A stretch of 41,248 nt of DNA from Bacteroidota bacterium (GTDB lineage: Bacteria > Bacteroidota > Bacteroidia > Chitinophagales > Chitinophagaceae), in contig JAFDYC010000047.1 in the NCBI GenBank assembly GCA_018267625.1, positions 1 to 41,248 on the forward strand. The letters run 5' to 3'. Below the pieces are notes generated by a model that was not told the DNA's origin, did not search any database, and saw only the letters and a program-made list of their open reading frames with translations. Each line of letters begins with the position of its first letter. Positions within the stretch are counted from its first letter, which is position 1. A program made the translations under genes and the position numbers. Shown piece after piece: positions 30,054 to 39,624 of the stretch.

Positions 30054-30099
30054 CATTTTAAATGGCTTTAGTTTTTCGAAGAATGGGTAGCTACTCATG

Positions 30100-30135
30100 C
30101 CAAAGGCCAGTCATATTGAATGGGCTGGCCTCTGG
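30100..30135. repeat. second hairpin with nearly the same loop
   Basis: AGGCCAG (30104-30110) pairs with CTGGCCT (30125-30131), extended by CCA/TGG beyond one mismatch. The loop is TCATATTGAATGGG, matching the loop of the hairpin 75 bases upstream at 12 of 13 bases, although the stem sequences are unrelated. No U-run follows, so it is not an ordinary terminator. Confidence 0.6.
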
Positions 30136-30196
30136 TTCAAGGGAACTTGCATGTGACGTGCGTCTCCTCTTTGATTCCCGAAATAAACTCCCCGAG

Positions 30197-33100
30197 TTAT
30201 TGTTTCACAAAAACAAACTGCGCAGAATAGCCATCCGTGTCGCGAACATCGGCCTGATACATGCCAGGAGCAAGGTTTGCTATTTGCACATTCAGCAGAT
30301 TGGTACCTGCCACTGTTTGTTGGGAAACTAATTGGCCATTCATTGAACGAATTGTCAGGATGCCATCCTTAATTTCTCTGTTCATTTTGATAAACAATAC
30401 ATCGTGAGCCGGGTTGGGGAATACACTTAGCCGATTCGTTTGTTCCGGGGACAATTTGCAGATATTACTGTAGTCAACAGTCCCTGAAATTGCACTCCGC
30501 CTGATGCGATAAAAGCTTAGTCCCTGCAAAGGTTCGGGGTCTGAAAACTGAAGGTTTTCTTCGATAGAACGAGAAGCTGTGCCCGGTACAAAACCGATGT
30601 CTTCATAGTGTTGCCCATCAATGCTGCGTTGGATAGCAAACTGATTGTTTTCCGTGCTAGACATGCTTTGCCATTTGAGTAATGCATGGTTCCCTTGTAA
30701 TTGAGCCTTGAGATCGAGCATACCAACCGGCAATGGGATGGGAAGATTAAGTGCCCAGGGTTCGAAACCTGTATTGGTTCCATCGTTAGCAGAGAAAATC
30801 AAAGGATTTAATCCCTGAGCATTGTTTGGAAAACTACTGGCAGCGCCGGGAGCAATATCAAACTTTTGTGTTCCACTACTGGTACCATCAGAGCACCATA
30901 GTTCTTGTCCACTAATCTCATCATCGAGCCAGTAAAAGACTCGTCCATTGTGAACTGGGAATGTTAGAATGAAAAAATAGCTGCAAGTTCCAGGCAGGAA
31001 ATCTTCTATTTCATTTGTACCAGGAGAAGTTCCATCAGTTGACCATATATGGAAGCCATTTGTTGAAGTTGCGGGCAGCGCTATGAAGACAATTTTGCTA
31101 CCCACATTTGAAAATGAAAATGGGAAGTTGACATTATAGAAGTAATGCGTATTTCCTGAGGTCCCGTCTGTTCGCCAAAGCTTGTTGCCAACCCCAGCGC
31201 TGTCGGCACTGAAATAGACATACCCCCCCAGGCTGGCGAAACCATTCGGAGATTCACCAAATCCAGAAGCGCCATCTCCTGATCCCGAATTAATGTCTTT
31301 GAGCATAATTGTGCCTGAGCTGGTACCGTCGCTGGTCCAAACTTCATTGCCATGCGAACCATCGTTTGCGATGAAATAGATGAGGCTATCAGCAGAAAAA
31401 AGACTTTGAGGACTGGAGCCCGTGCTACCAGTATTGACATCTTTCAGTAGTGTGGTTCCACTAGTTGTGCCATCGCTCACCCAAGGCTCTACCCCATGAG
31501 AACCATCATCAGCAGTAAAGAAGATTAGGTTATTAGCAACGGTTAGCTGCACGATCCCCGAAGAAGAAGATCCACTGTTTATGTCTTTTACCAGGGTAGT
31601 TCCGGCAGGTGTTCCATCTGTCTTCCAAAGCTCCTGACCATGGGTCCCATCATCAGCAATGAAATAGACGAGATAGTTGTAGTAGATAAAATTCTGAGGA
31701 TTACTACCTGTGCTTCCGGGTGAAATATTTTTTACGGGCACTGTGCCGGCAGTTGTTCCGTCCGATTTCCAAAGCTCCATCCCTGTAGTATCTGTATAAC
31801 CTGTAAAAATTAAGAGGCTATCCATTTCTAATCCTTTAAATGGCCCGGTAGAAAAGTTGTCGGCAATAGAACTATGCTTGATTTCTGTAGTACCGACATT
31901 AGTTCCGTCCGTCTTGTAGAGGCTATACCAATAATCTCCATTTGTTTTGGAATTAAAGTACATGGCATTATTAAATACGGCAAACCATTGCGGGGCACCA
32001 TCAATAGCCGAACCCAAATTGATGTCTTTCAAGAGAGAAGTGGCAGAAGATATTCCATTGGATTTCCAGGGTTCAATTCCATGTACGCTATCATCTGCAG
32101 CAAAAAATATGTTCCCGTCAAAAAGGGCAAAAACCTTCACGGTATCCGAAACCGTAATTGGTTGGACATCTTTTATTAAGCCCGTTGAAGATGAAAAATT
32201 GTGACTATACCACAATTCCCATCCAGAGCCATCATCCGCTACAAAAATGACGGTATCGCCCAGGTTGTACCAATCTCTAGGATTGGAATCGCCGATGGAA
32301 TTGATGTTGCTTACTTCAGAGGGGCTTAAATTGACATTATCCATCACCCAAGGCTCAATGCCATCGGTGCCATCATCTGCAGAAAAATAAAGTAAAGAAT
32401 CCCCAAGATTGATAAAGCCAGTTAGGCCCGGATGACTATCTCCCGAGGAGTTAATATCTGCTACTTCCTGCACTATTGAATTGTTGTCATCTGCTTCCCA
32501 CAATTCGATACCATCATTGCCATCGTCAGCACTGAAATAAAGCACCTGATCAAACACGACCATGTGTGCCGGATTGCTGCCATCGCCACTATTGGAATTG
32601 ATGTCATAATAAAGATTTGTTCCGCTGCTAGTCCCATCACTACTCCAAAGTTCATCACCATTGGTACCGTCATTGGCAGCAAAAAACAAAGAACCATTAT
32701 AGGAAATCAAATCATGAGGGTTTGAGGAATCACTGCCGGAAGCAATGTCTTTCACCATACTGTATGCGTAAGTTGACAAATTCAGTTTCCATAATTCAGT
32801 GCCATTTGTGCCGTCACTGGCGGCAAAAAACAAGTTGCTGCCCTGAATGGTCAGAGAATGAGGATAAGAGTCTCCCGACCCACTATTGATGTCATACAAA
32901 ACATAGTTTTCAGACGATGTGTTATACCGCATTAACTCCACCCCATCACCATCGCCATTGCTACTCACGAAATAGATATCATCACCGTTCGATACAACTT
33001 CACTACCTAAAAAATAATTGTCACCACCATTTACCCAAGGCTCTGTAAACTTACCTGTTGCGGGTACATATTTAGTCAAGTGAAGACCGGTACCCTTAAA

Positions 33101-33409
33101 AAAATACAGTGAGTCTCCCACTTTAGTGAGTAAGTGCGGGGATGAACTTGATCCAGGAAATAATGATTCTAAATCCCGAACCAGAGTTGTTCCTGCGTTC
33201 GTGCCATCTGTTCGCCAAAGCTCTACACCATTGTTACTTTGGGCCGGGAAATAGAAATATATCCCGATGCGTACACCTTTTCCTGGACTTGAATTACTGT
33301 ACCGGTCAATCGTTACGGTGTCCATGTTTTTGATGAGTACTGGACTTTGTGCTAGTGACCACTTCGATGCCAATGCCAGTAAGGCTACAAATAGGTAAAT
33401 TGTTTTCAT
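30197..33409 (-). CDS. ELWxxDGT-repeat protein with T9SS sorting domain
   Basis: A 1070-residue secreted protein. Residues 1-21 are a signal peptide (KTIYLFVALLALASKWSLAQ). From about 60 to 890 it consists of roughly 16 repeats of about 45-50 residues with the pattern ADDGTxGxELWxxDGTxxGTxLxKDINxGS; some units are degenerate (EPWVMDN, ELMRYN). These are typical beta-propeller or rod-like surface proteins. After a linker domain (about 905-985) the last 75 residues form a type A T9SS C-terminal sorting domain (SVFPNPAHDVLFI, then LAPGMYQADV and a final strand). The protein should be exported by the gliding-associated type IX system and attached to the cell surface or released. Its 3' end lies just right of the island boundary, so it is the first chromosomal gene. 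Confidence 0.93.
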   Translation of the reverse strand: MKTIYLFVALLALASKWSLAQSPVLIKNMDTVTIDRYSNSSPGKGVRIGIYFYFPAQSNNGVELWRTDGTNAGTTLVRDLESLFPGSSSSPHLLTKVGDSLYFFKGTGLHLTKYVPATGKFTEPWVNGGDNYFLGSEVVSNGDDIYFVSSNGDGDGVELMRYNTSSENYVLYDINSGSGDSYPHSLTIQGSNLFFAASDGTNGTELWKLNLSTYAYSMVKDIASGSDSSNPHDLISYNGSLFFAANDGTNGDELWSSDGTSSGTNLYYDINSNSGDGSNPAHMVVFDQVLYFSADDGNDGIELWEADDNNSIVQEVADINSSGDSHPGLTGFINLGDSLLYFSADDGTDGIEPWVMDNVNLSPSEVSNINSIGDSNPRDWYNLGDTVIFVADDGSGWELWYSHNFSSSTGLIKDVQPITVSDTVKVFALFDGNIFFAADDSVHGIEPWKSNGISSATSLLKDINLGSAIDGAPQWFAVFNNAMYFNSKTNGDYWYSLYKTDGTNVGTTEIKHSSIADNFSTGPFKGLEMDSLLIFTGYTDTTGMELWKSDGTTAGTVPVKNISPGSTGSNPQNFIYYNYLVYFIADDGTHGQELWKTDGTPAGTTLVKDINSGSSSSGIVQLTVANNLIFFTADDGSHGVEPWVSDGTTSGTTLLKDVNTGSTGSSPQSLFSADSLIYFIANDGSHGNEVWTSDGTSSGTIMLKDINSGSGDGASGFGESPNGFASLGGYVYFSADSAGVGNKLWRTDGTSGNTHYFYNVNFPFSFSNVGSKIVFIALPATSTNGFHIWSTDGTSPGTNEIEDFLPGTCSYFFILTFPVHNGRVFYWLDDEISGQELWCSDGTSSGTQKFDIAPGAASSFPNNAQGLNPLIFSANDGTNTGFEPWALNLPIPLPVGMLDLKAQLQGNHALLKWQSMSSTENNQFAIQRSIDGQHYEDIGFVPGTASRSIEENLQFSDPEPLQGLSFYRIRRSAISGTVDYSNICKLSPEQTNRLSVFPNPAHDVLFIKMNREIKDGILTIRSMNGQLVSQQTVAGTNLLNVQIANLAPGMYQADVRDTDGYSAQFVFVKQ

Positions 33410-34083
33410 GGCTTGGTTTAGTTTTTATTAAATACAAATAAAATCTAAATCATTGAATTATGCAATACCTAATTTTATTTAGCATCAATTATCTTTAATC
33501 ACTAAAAAATTAAAAAAATCTGTGGGTAGAAGTTTGATACTGAATAAAATAATAGCCGAATTACATAGCGTCCATCATACATATTTATTTATCCAACTGA
33601 ATTGCAGCAGTAAAAAAATTTACATAAAGCAAGATAATTATTTAAGAATTTTCATCAATTGCAGTCGTATGAAAAAACATGCAATAGGCAACACATAACA
33701 TGCTGAATTTTCTACTTGCAGGTAATACGATCAGAATATCACTGACAAGACAGATTGACTCCCGGAAATGATAATTCCAGTTCAAAAAAAACTTTAGTGA
33801 CTTGAGTAAGGAATTAAAGCCACAAAAATTTATTGGGACGCGATTAGAATGCCCAGAAACCGAGGATAAAAACAGACAATTACCCGATAATTCAGAAGAT
33901 CGTCACGAAGATTAAAAATCCTTCGAACCACTGGATATCAAAACCACAAGCATCTCCTTGCAGAATAGCCAGGAATAAATGCAAATGGGAACAACAAATT
34001 ACCCCAGACTCAGTAGAAAACAGAAAAATATAAGGCCAAAGTATCGAAGGAAGCCTGTATCAATTCAGTGTAATGAAAGGACA
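33410..34083. other. AT-rich gap without a recognised gene
   Basis: This 674-base stretch upstream of the ELWxxDGT gene and downstream of fabH is strongly A+T-rich, with many A-runs. I see no conserved reading frame, tRNA or repeat array. A short inverted repeat GTAATG/CATTAC (34070-34087) overlaps the fabH stop and may contribute to termination. The promoter of the ELWxxDGT gene must lie in the right-to-left part near 33410-33500, but no clear TANNTTTG box is visible. Confidence 0.5.
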
Positions 34084-35085
34084 TTACTTCCCATCGTAGG
34101 CCCAACAGATGTAGGTAGCCCCCCAGGTGAAACCGCCACCAAAGGCAGCAAGGACAATGTTGTCGCCTTTACGGAGCTTAGGTTCCCATTCCCACATACA
34201 CAAAGGGAGCGTGCCGTTAGTGGTATTCCCGAAGCGCTCAATATTCATCATCACCTTTTCTGGGGCCAGTCCCATGCGTTCACGGGTAGCATCTATAATA
34301 CGCTTATTAGCCTGGTGCGGCACCAGCCAGGTGATATCTTCAGCCATAAGGTGATTGCGCTCCATGATTTCGGCAGAAACATCGGCCATATTTTTCACGG
34401 CAAACTTGAACACCGTCTGCCCTTCCTGATACACGAAATGCTCTTTGGCCATCACAGTCTCAATCGTGGCTGGGCGCATGGAACCACCTGCTTTTTGATG
34501 TAGATGCACCCTACCGGAACCATCACTGCGCAACACCGAATCAATAATTCCAAAGCCACTTTCGTCCGGCTCCAGAAGCACACAACCGGCACCATCTCCG
34601 AAGATGATAGAAGTTGCGCGGTCTTCGTAGTTCATGATGGAGCTCATCTTGTCGCCCCCCACTACCAGCACTTTTTTATGGCGCCCCGTTTCGATAAACT
34701 GGGAAGCGGTAGTAAGCGTGTATAGAAAGCCGCTACAGGCCGCGCTGATGTCGTAACCCCATGCATTTTTCAAGCCTGCCTTATCGCAAATCACATTGGC
34801 GGTGGCGGGAAACTGCATGTCCGGAGTGGTAGTAGCACAGATGAGTAGTTCAATATCCTCGGGCTTTAGGTCCGGGCGTTTTGAAAAGAGGTTTTTAATC
34901 GCAGCTACGGCCATTTCGGAAGTGCCCATATCCTTTCCTTTCAGGATGCGTCGTTCGCGGATGCCGGTTCGGGAGCGAATCCATTCATCCGTGGTATCCA
35001 TCATCGTTTCCAACTCCTGATTGGTGAGGACATAATCGGGAACATATCCGCCAACGGCGGTGATGGCAGCATGAATTTTGGACAT
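34084..35085 (-). CDS. fabH: beta-ketoacyl-ACP synthase III
   Basis: A 333-residue KAS III, the enzyme that condenses acetyl- or branched acyl-CoA with malonyl-ACP to start fatty-acid synthesis in the cytoplasm. The catalytic triad is complete: Cys117 in ISAACSGF, His257 in LVPHQANKR and Asn287 in RFGNTTNGT. Thiolase-fold landmarks such as WIRSRTGIRERR (35-46) and IIFGDGAGCVLLEP (160-173) are present, and length is normal for the family. In branched-chain-rich Bacteroidota it decides the primer type. fabG follows in the same direction upstream, but the gap of 154 bases and the promoter box at 35093-35100 suggest its own transcription. The ATG at 35085 is the conserved MSKIHAAI start. Confidence 0.97.
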   Translation of the reverse strand: MSKIHAAITAVGGYVPDYVLTNQELETMMDTTDEWIRSRTGIRERRILKGKDMGTSEMAVAAIKNLFSKRPDLKPEDIELLICATTTPDMQFPATANVICDKAGLKNAWGYDISAACSGFLYTLTTASQFIETGRHKKVLVVGGDKMSSIMNYEDRATSIIFGDGAGCVLLEPDESGFGIIDSVLRSDGSGRVHLHQKAGGSMRPATIETVMAKEHFVYQEGQTVFKFAVKNMADVSAEIMERNHLMAEDITWLVPHQANKRIIDATRERMGLAPEKVMMNIERFGNTTNGTLPLCMWEWEPKLRKGDNIVLAAFGGGFTWGATYICWAYDGK

Positions 35086-35092
35086 AAGGGGG

Positions 35093-35100
35093 CAAAGATA
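35093..35100 (-). promoter_or_regulatory. Bacteroidota -7 box of fabH
   Basis: On the minus strand TATCTTTG matches the Bacteroidota -7 consensus TANNTTTG. It ends 7 bases before the fabH ATG, so the transcript would start at or very near the start codon. A matching -33 TTG at the ideal distance is not evident. Confidence 0.5.
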
Positions 35101-35239
35101 ATTTTATAGCCAAAGGCTCTGTTTCTACAAGAACAGTATCACCGGAATGAATCTTGATTCTTGTTCCGAAAAGCAAGGCCTGACTGGCTTTGAAGAAAAT
35201 TAATTGTTTAAAAAAATAGCAAAAAACCAAGGAAGCTGA

Positions 35240-35983
35240 TCAGGACATCCCACCATCAGCAGCGATCACCTGACCGGTGATGTAGGCACTTAAATCACTG
35301 GCCAGAAACAAAGCTACATCTGCAACTTCTTCGGGCTTTCCGTAGCGACCCAGTGGAATTTGAGACAGCCATTGTTCATTGCCTCCTTCTTTGAGGTAAT
35401 GCGTCATGTCCGTCTCGATAAAACCCGGGGCAATCGCATTACAACGAATATTTCTAGAGCCCAGTTCTTGCGCGATGCTTTTAGTAAATCCAATAATCCC
35501 TGCTTTACTTGCGGCGTAAGCGCTTTGACCTCCATTACCCAGCAATCCCACCACAGAACTCATGTTAATGATGGAGCCTTTTCGTGCTTTCATCATGGGG
35601 CGTAGTATCTGCCGGGTAAGGCTATAGACAGATTTAAGGTTGGCAGCCATCACTTCATCCCATTGTTCTGGTGTCACGCGCAGCAAAAGATTGTCTCTGG
35701 AAATGCCCGCATTATTTACGCAAATGTCTATGGCTCCAAATTCTTTCAGCACTTCAGTACAAAGCTGTTCTGCGGCGGCAGCATCTGAGGCATCGCTCTT
35801 ATAGGCCCGGGCGCGAACGCCCATTCCTGCCAGCTTTTCAACCAGACTTATAGCCCGTTCTTCAGATGAGAGGTATGTGAAGGCAATGGAACAACCCTGG
35901 CTGGCAAACTTCAAAGCAATCGCTTCACCAATTCCCCGGCTGGCGCCCGTGATGAGAGCCACTTTATTTTCTAAGAGCAACAT
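35240..35983 (-). CDS. fabG: 3-oxoacyl-ACP reductase
   Basis: A 247-residue short-chain dehydrogenase that reduces 3-oxoacyl-ACP with NADPH in fatty-acid elongation. It shows the cofactor motif TGASRGIG (12-19), NNAG (90-93), Asn115, a serine in NMSS (142-143) and the YxxxK pair Tyr156/Lys160, and it ends in the family-typical YITGQVIAADGGMS. The start at 35983 (MLLLENKVALITGAS) gives the usual FabG length. A frame extending to 36043 adds an unlikely Tyr-rich stretch and would run into the end of hemW. It lies between hemW and fabH on the same strand, a typical housekeeping arrangement. Confidence 0.97.
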   Translation of the reverse strand: MLLLENKVALITGASRGIGEAIALKFASQGCSIAFTYLSSEERAISLVEKLAGMGVRARAYKSDASDAAAAEQLCTEVLKEFGAIDICVNNAGISRDNLLLRVTPEQWDEVMAANLKSVYSLTRQILRPMMKARKGSIINMSSVVGLLGNGGQSAYAASKAGIIGFTKSIAQELGSRNIRCNAIAPGFIETDMTHYLKEGGNEQWLSQIPLGRYGKPEEVADVALFLASDLSAYITGQVIAADGGMS

Positions 35984-36039
35984 AGGCGCTAAAATGAGGG
36001 CGCTAAAGTAAAGCCAATAGTAGTAGTAGCATGAACTGA

Positions 36040-37185
36040 TCAAACTAGATTTTCAGAGAAAAAGAGTTCAGCTGCGATGCCATCCGCAAAGAGCTTTCCT
36101 TTATGTGTAAGAATAAGCTTGTCCTCTTGATGAAGCATCTGATGAACGCTCAGGAAACCTTCTGCATTATTTAAAAGCTTTCGACGAATGTCACTCCCCC
36201 AGCCTGCCTCGACTTTCGACAAGTTGCAACCCCATTTTGTGCGCAACGAAGTCATGATGTATTCATTCAGGCGTTGCATGGGTGTCAACTCTTCCTGCTC
36301 AAAAGGGATTTTCTCTTCTTCGAGAATGCTTCTGATGTAACGGGAATTATTCGCCACATTCCATTTCCGGAGCTTCTGCCCGTCAAAAGAATGTGCTGCC
36401 GGCCCGAGCCCCAAGTAAGGGACTCCCATCCAATAAGAGGTGTTGTGGAGGGCATGACAACCGGGCCTTGAGAAGTTCGAGATTTCATACTGCTCATAAC
36501 CCAATCGGGGCACTTCATCCATCAATAATTCTGCTTGCGCAGCGCTTTGCGCAGCATCTACTGCAGGAGCAGCCTTCTTAGAAATGGCATGATGAAGCGC
36601 TGTTCGTTCTTCCACCGTCAGAGCATAGGCAGAAAAATGGGGAATCTGTAGTGTCGCCATAGTCTGAATATTTTGAAGCCAGGCAGCATCGTCCATGCCC
36701 GGAGTTCCGTATATCAGGTCAATACTCAAATTATCGAAACCCGTATCCTGAGCGGCTTTCAGGGCATATTCACTTTGTTGTGCCGTATGCGCCCGATTCA
36801 TGTAGCGCAAGTCTTCCTCCCGAAACGATTGAATACCGACGCTCAGCCTCCCGACCGGTGTCCGCTTCAGCGCGCGTAGGTACGCCAGGCTTAGGTCATC
36901 CGGGTTTGCTTCCAGAGTTATTTCTTTAAGCTTGCCTATCTGAAAATTGGAGTACAAGGCATCGAAGATGCGCAGCAGTTCATCGGCCTGGAGCAACGAA
37001 GGCGTGCCGCCACCAAAGTAAATAGTTTCAACAGGGACATCCCGGAGCCAGTGGCGCTGCATAGAAATTTCCTGCAACAAAGCCTGTAGCAATTCGTCTT
37101 TCTGGCGAAGAGAAGTAGAAAAATGGAAATTGCAATAGCTGCAAGCCTGACGGCAAAAAGGGATGTGGATGTAAATGCCGGCCAC
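36040..37185 (-). CDS. hemW: HemW, heme chaperone (radical SAM, coproporphyrinogen oxidase-like)
   Basis: A protein of about 381 residues from GTG at 37185. The N terminus AGIYIHIPFCRQACSYCNFH carries the radical SAM CxxxCxxC cluster, with the extra downstream Phe/His instead of the fourth Cys seen in true HemN. That marks HemW, which binds heme and delivers it to respiratory enzymes. Downstream landmarks are VETIYFGGGTPSLL, the EANPDDL strand, GRLSVGIQSF and LIYGTPG. There is no ATG upstream; a TTG at 37230 would add 15 residues but would overlap the divergent outer-membrane protein gene at 37225, so the GTG that places the start at AGIYIHIPF is preferred. The C-terminal HemN domain is present (RLNEYIMTSLRTKWG). 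Confidence 0.93.
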   Translation of the reverse strand: MAGIYIHIPFCRQACSYCNFHFSTSLRQKDELLQALLQEISMQRHWLRDVPVETIYFGGGTPSLLQADELLRIFDALYSNFQIGKLKEITLEANPDDLSLAYLRALKRTPVGRLSVGIQSFREEDLRYMNRAHTAQQSEYALKAAQDTGFDNLSIDLIYGTPGMDDAAWLQNIQTMATLQIPHFSAYALTVEERTALHHAISKKAAPAVDAAQSAAQAELLMDEVPRLGYEQYEISNFSRPGCHALHNTSYWMGVPYLGLGPAAHSFDGQKLRKWNVANNSRYIRSILEEEKIPFEQEELTPMQRLNEYIMTSLRTKWGCNLSKVEAGWGSDIRRKLLNNAEGFLSVHQMLHQEDKLILTHKGKLFADGIAAELFFSENLV

Positions 37186-37224
37186 AGTACTGGGCTTGGG
37201 TTTTGTAGTTTTGAAAGGCAGGTT

Positions 37225-39003
37225 ATGCAACGAATTCCGGCCATGATTTTATTGCTGATGCTCCTGGCCGGCAAACTGCGGGCGCAAAATTACTTCGTGC
37301 AAGTACAGAGAATGGACGGCAGTGACTCCAGCTTGATTTCTCTATTAAAAACTCCAAAAGATTTTTCCAGTGAAACCGCAGCCCTCGACTACCTGCGGCA
37401 TGTCCCGACTGACTTGCAGGAGGCCGGCTTTTTAGCTGCTTCCATAGATAGTTTTTGGATAACGGAGAATCATTTTCATGCACAACTATTTGTAGGGAAA
37501 AAATGGCATTGGGCCCGGTTATCATTAAAAAAATTGCCTCCCGGATTATTGATAAATGCCGGCATTTCAGAAGCAGAATATTCGGATCAGGCCCTAAATC
37601 CTAAAAATTTAAGTTCTCTAACCCGGCGCGTCTTGGAATGGTGCGATAATCATGGGTATCCTTTTGCTCAAACCGGTTTAGACAGCATTAGTGAAAATGG
37701 TGCGGGTGAAATTTCAGGCAATTTTCAACTAGAACTCGGGCCACTTTGCAAGATTGACAGCATCATAATAGAAGGCGATGAACGGCTATCGAAGCATTTT
37801 CTGTTGCGATATCTGGATTTGAATGAAGGTTCCCTTTATGATGAATCAAGACTGCGAAAAATCAATAACAGACTGCGGGAATTACCCTTTTTAGATGCCG
37901 GCACAACTTCCCGGGTTCAATTCAAGCTCGGCGGCACACAACTGCACATACTCTTAAAAGAGCGGAAGGCAAATCAACTCAGTGGCATCGTTGGATTGCA
38001 ACCCAACAATTCTGAAACCGGGAAACTATTGCTAACCGTGGATGCACAGGCCGCATTTCAAAACCTGTTGGCAAAAGGCGAAAGTTTTTCATTTTCATTC
38101 CAGAACCTTCAGCCGAAAAGCCCGAGAATAAAGGCTTCAGCTACCTATCCTTACATCCTGGGAACCGCTATTGGGGCAGATGGAAATTTCGATTTATACT
38201 TTAGGAATACAGAATACCGGCGTAGTAATTTGGAGCTAGGAGCAAGATATTCTATCCATGCAATGGATTATTTAAGGGTGTATTTCAGTAGCAACAGCAA
38301 CCGTATCATCACGCCCGACACCGCTTATGTACTGGCCTACCATCGCCTACCTGATAACATTGATTTGCGCAGCACGGGCGGCGGATTCGAACTGGCATTT
38401 AACCGAACTGACTACAACCCTAATCCCTCAAAAGGGTGGAGCCTTTCGGGAAGTATTGCTGCACTGCAAAGGGAAGTATTAAAAAACGACGGTATCACCC
38501 GGATCCAAGATGGTAGTGGTTTTGATTTTGGAAAGCTGTATGATACCGTCGGCAGTGACAACAAGCAAATTCAGGTTCGTGCAGCGCTTGCAGGATACGT
38601 TCCGCTTGTAAATCGGATTGTATTGAAAACGGTTTATTCTGGCGGCTGGATGAGTGGTGAACGCCTATTCCAAAACGAGCTGTTCCAATTGGGTGGATTC
38701 AGGTTGCTCCGAGGCTTCGATGAGGGAAGCTTATTTGCGAATCAATACCATATTGCTACGCTGGAATTACGGCTGCTGCTCGGACTAAACAGTACTATTT
38801 ATGCCTTCTCAGATAATGCCTGGTTACAATCAAAAATCAATGGGATTCTGAGTGAAGGATTTTATTATGGCCTCGGTTTGGGAAGCTCCATGGAAACCAA
38901 ATCAGGCATATTTAGCATAGCCTGTGGCATAGGTAAAAATCCTGGAAATGGTTTTCAATGGAGAGAGGCAAAAATCCATGTTGGCTATGCGGCATACTTC
39001 TAA
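37225..39003 (+). CDS. Omp85-type outer-membrane protein with POTRA domain
   Basis: A 592-residue protein. Residues 1-20 are a signal peptide (MQRIPAMILLLMLLAGKLRA). After an N-terminal periplasmic part there is a POTRA-like domain at about 205-270 (IDSIIIEGDERLSKHFLLRY, then the RKINNRLRELPFL helix). The second half is beta strands with aromatic girdles and ends in HVGYAAYF, a terminal Phe typical of outer-membrane barrels. GFRLLRGFDEG (about 493-503) corresponds to the conserved RGF element of Omp85 loop 6. Closest type: TamA/BamA-like or ShlB-like assembly and secretion proteins; which one cannot be decided. The start at 37225 is chosen because it begins the signal peptide; a frame opening at 37123 overlaps hemW. 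Confidence 0.88.
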   Translation: MQRIPAMILLLMLLAGKLRAQNYFVQVQRMDGSDSSLISLLKTPKDFSSETAALDYLRHVPTDLQEAGFLAASIDSFWITENHFHAQLFVGKKWHWARLSLKKLPPGLLINAGISEAEYSDQALNPKNLSSLTRRVLEWCDNHGYPFAQTGLDSISENGAGEISGNFQLELGPLCKIDSIIIEGDERLSKHFLLRYLDLNEGSLYDESRLRKINNRLRELPFLDAGTTSRVQFKLGGTQLHILLKERKANQLSGIVGLQPNNSETGKLLLTVDAQAAFQNLLAKGESFSFSFQNLQPKSPRIKASATYPYILGTAIGADGNFDLYFRNTEYRRSNLELGARYSIHAMDYLRVYFSSNSNRIITPDTAYVLAYHRLPDNIDLRSTGGGFELAFNRTDYNPNPSKGWSLSGSIAALQREVLKNDGITRIQDGSGFDFGKLYDTVGSDNKQIQVRAALAGYVPLVNRIVLKTVYSGGWMSGERLFQNELFQLGGFRLLRGFDEGSLFANQYHIATLELRLLLGLNSTIYAFSDNAWLQSKINGILSEGFYYGLGLGSSMETKSGIFSIACGIGKNPGNGFQWREAKIHVGYAAYF

Positions 39004-39624
39004 ATTGTCCTAGTTCAAAATCCAGGGGCGTGGAAACTCCAAATTTTCTCAAAATAATCTCTATTGCCCGCCCTTAACAGGGTAGGAAGCCATTTTTCTA
39101 GAATGCTTTCAGGCATTCATTCGCCATTCTTGTCAGAAGTGTAAAAAACGTGCAGGTATCAAGGCAATCATGCCCATGAATTAGCTACAAGTTTTCGACG
39201 GAAACACGCATCCATTTTTTTCAGCCAAGCCATAAAATGTTTTTCATTTGATAATTTTCTATGCGAGAAATTGTTAAGCGCTTGTTACAGAGCCTTGATT
39301 TTGTTCATTATAGGTCTTCGCAACTTGCTCATTTACTTTCACGCCAGAAAATTTTCCATAAAAACATTGATTTTCGGAGCACTGCACTACATTTGAGAAT
39401 AATAAACCTTCACGTATCGTTAACCAACGAAACAAGCCTTCACTTGAAAACATTTCTACTAACCTCTGCATTGAGCGTAAAGAGCTATTCACTTTAAAAT
39501 TGAAACAGAGATTAGATTAATTATTCAGGAAATATTGAATCAGAATAACGAAAAGAGAACACGATTAGTATCAATAAACCCAGTATTAAGAATCTTCTAT
39601 TTCATCTACCCTAAACCATCCACT
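39004..39624. other. gap before the surface-protein gene
   Basis: These 621 bases contain no convincing gene. A short hairpin GAATGC-TTTCAG-GCATTC (39101-39118) may act in termination or mRNA stability, but no U-run follows. The second half is A+T-rich and should hold the promoter of the gene starting at 39625. Two frames of 72-78 codons on opposite strands around 39260-39500 overlap each other and have no coding character. Confidence 0.45.

Noticed and set aside
32473..33000. Repetitive DNA considered as a CRISPR-like or satellite array
   Set aside because: The repeats are codons of the ELWxxDGT protein; spacers and repeats of constant length are absent. No CRISPR array was seen anywhere in the window.
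33979..34503. Plus-strand frame of 174 codons opposite fabH
   Set aside because: Antisense shadow of the well-conserved fabH gene; half of it lies in the AT-rich gap.
39261..39497. Small frames on both strands in the gap before the surface-protein gene
   Set aside because: They overlap each other, with no start context and no similarity to known proteins.
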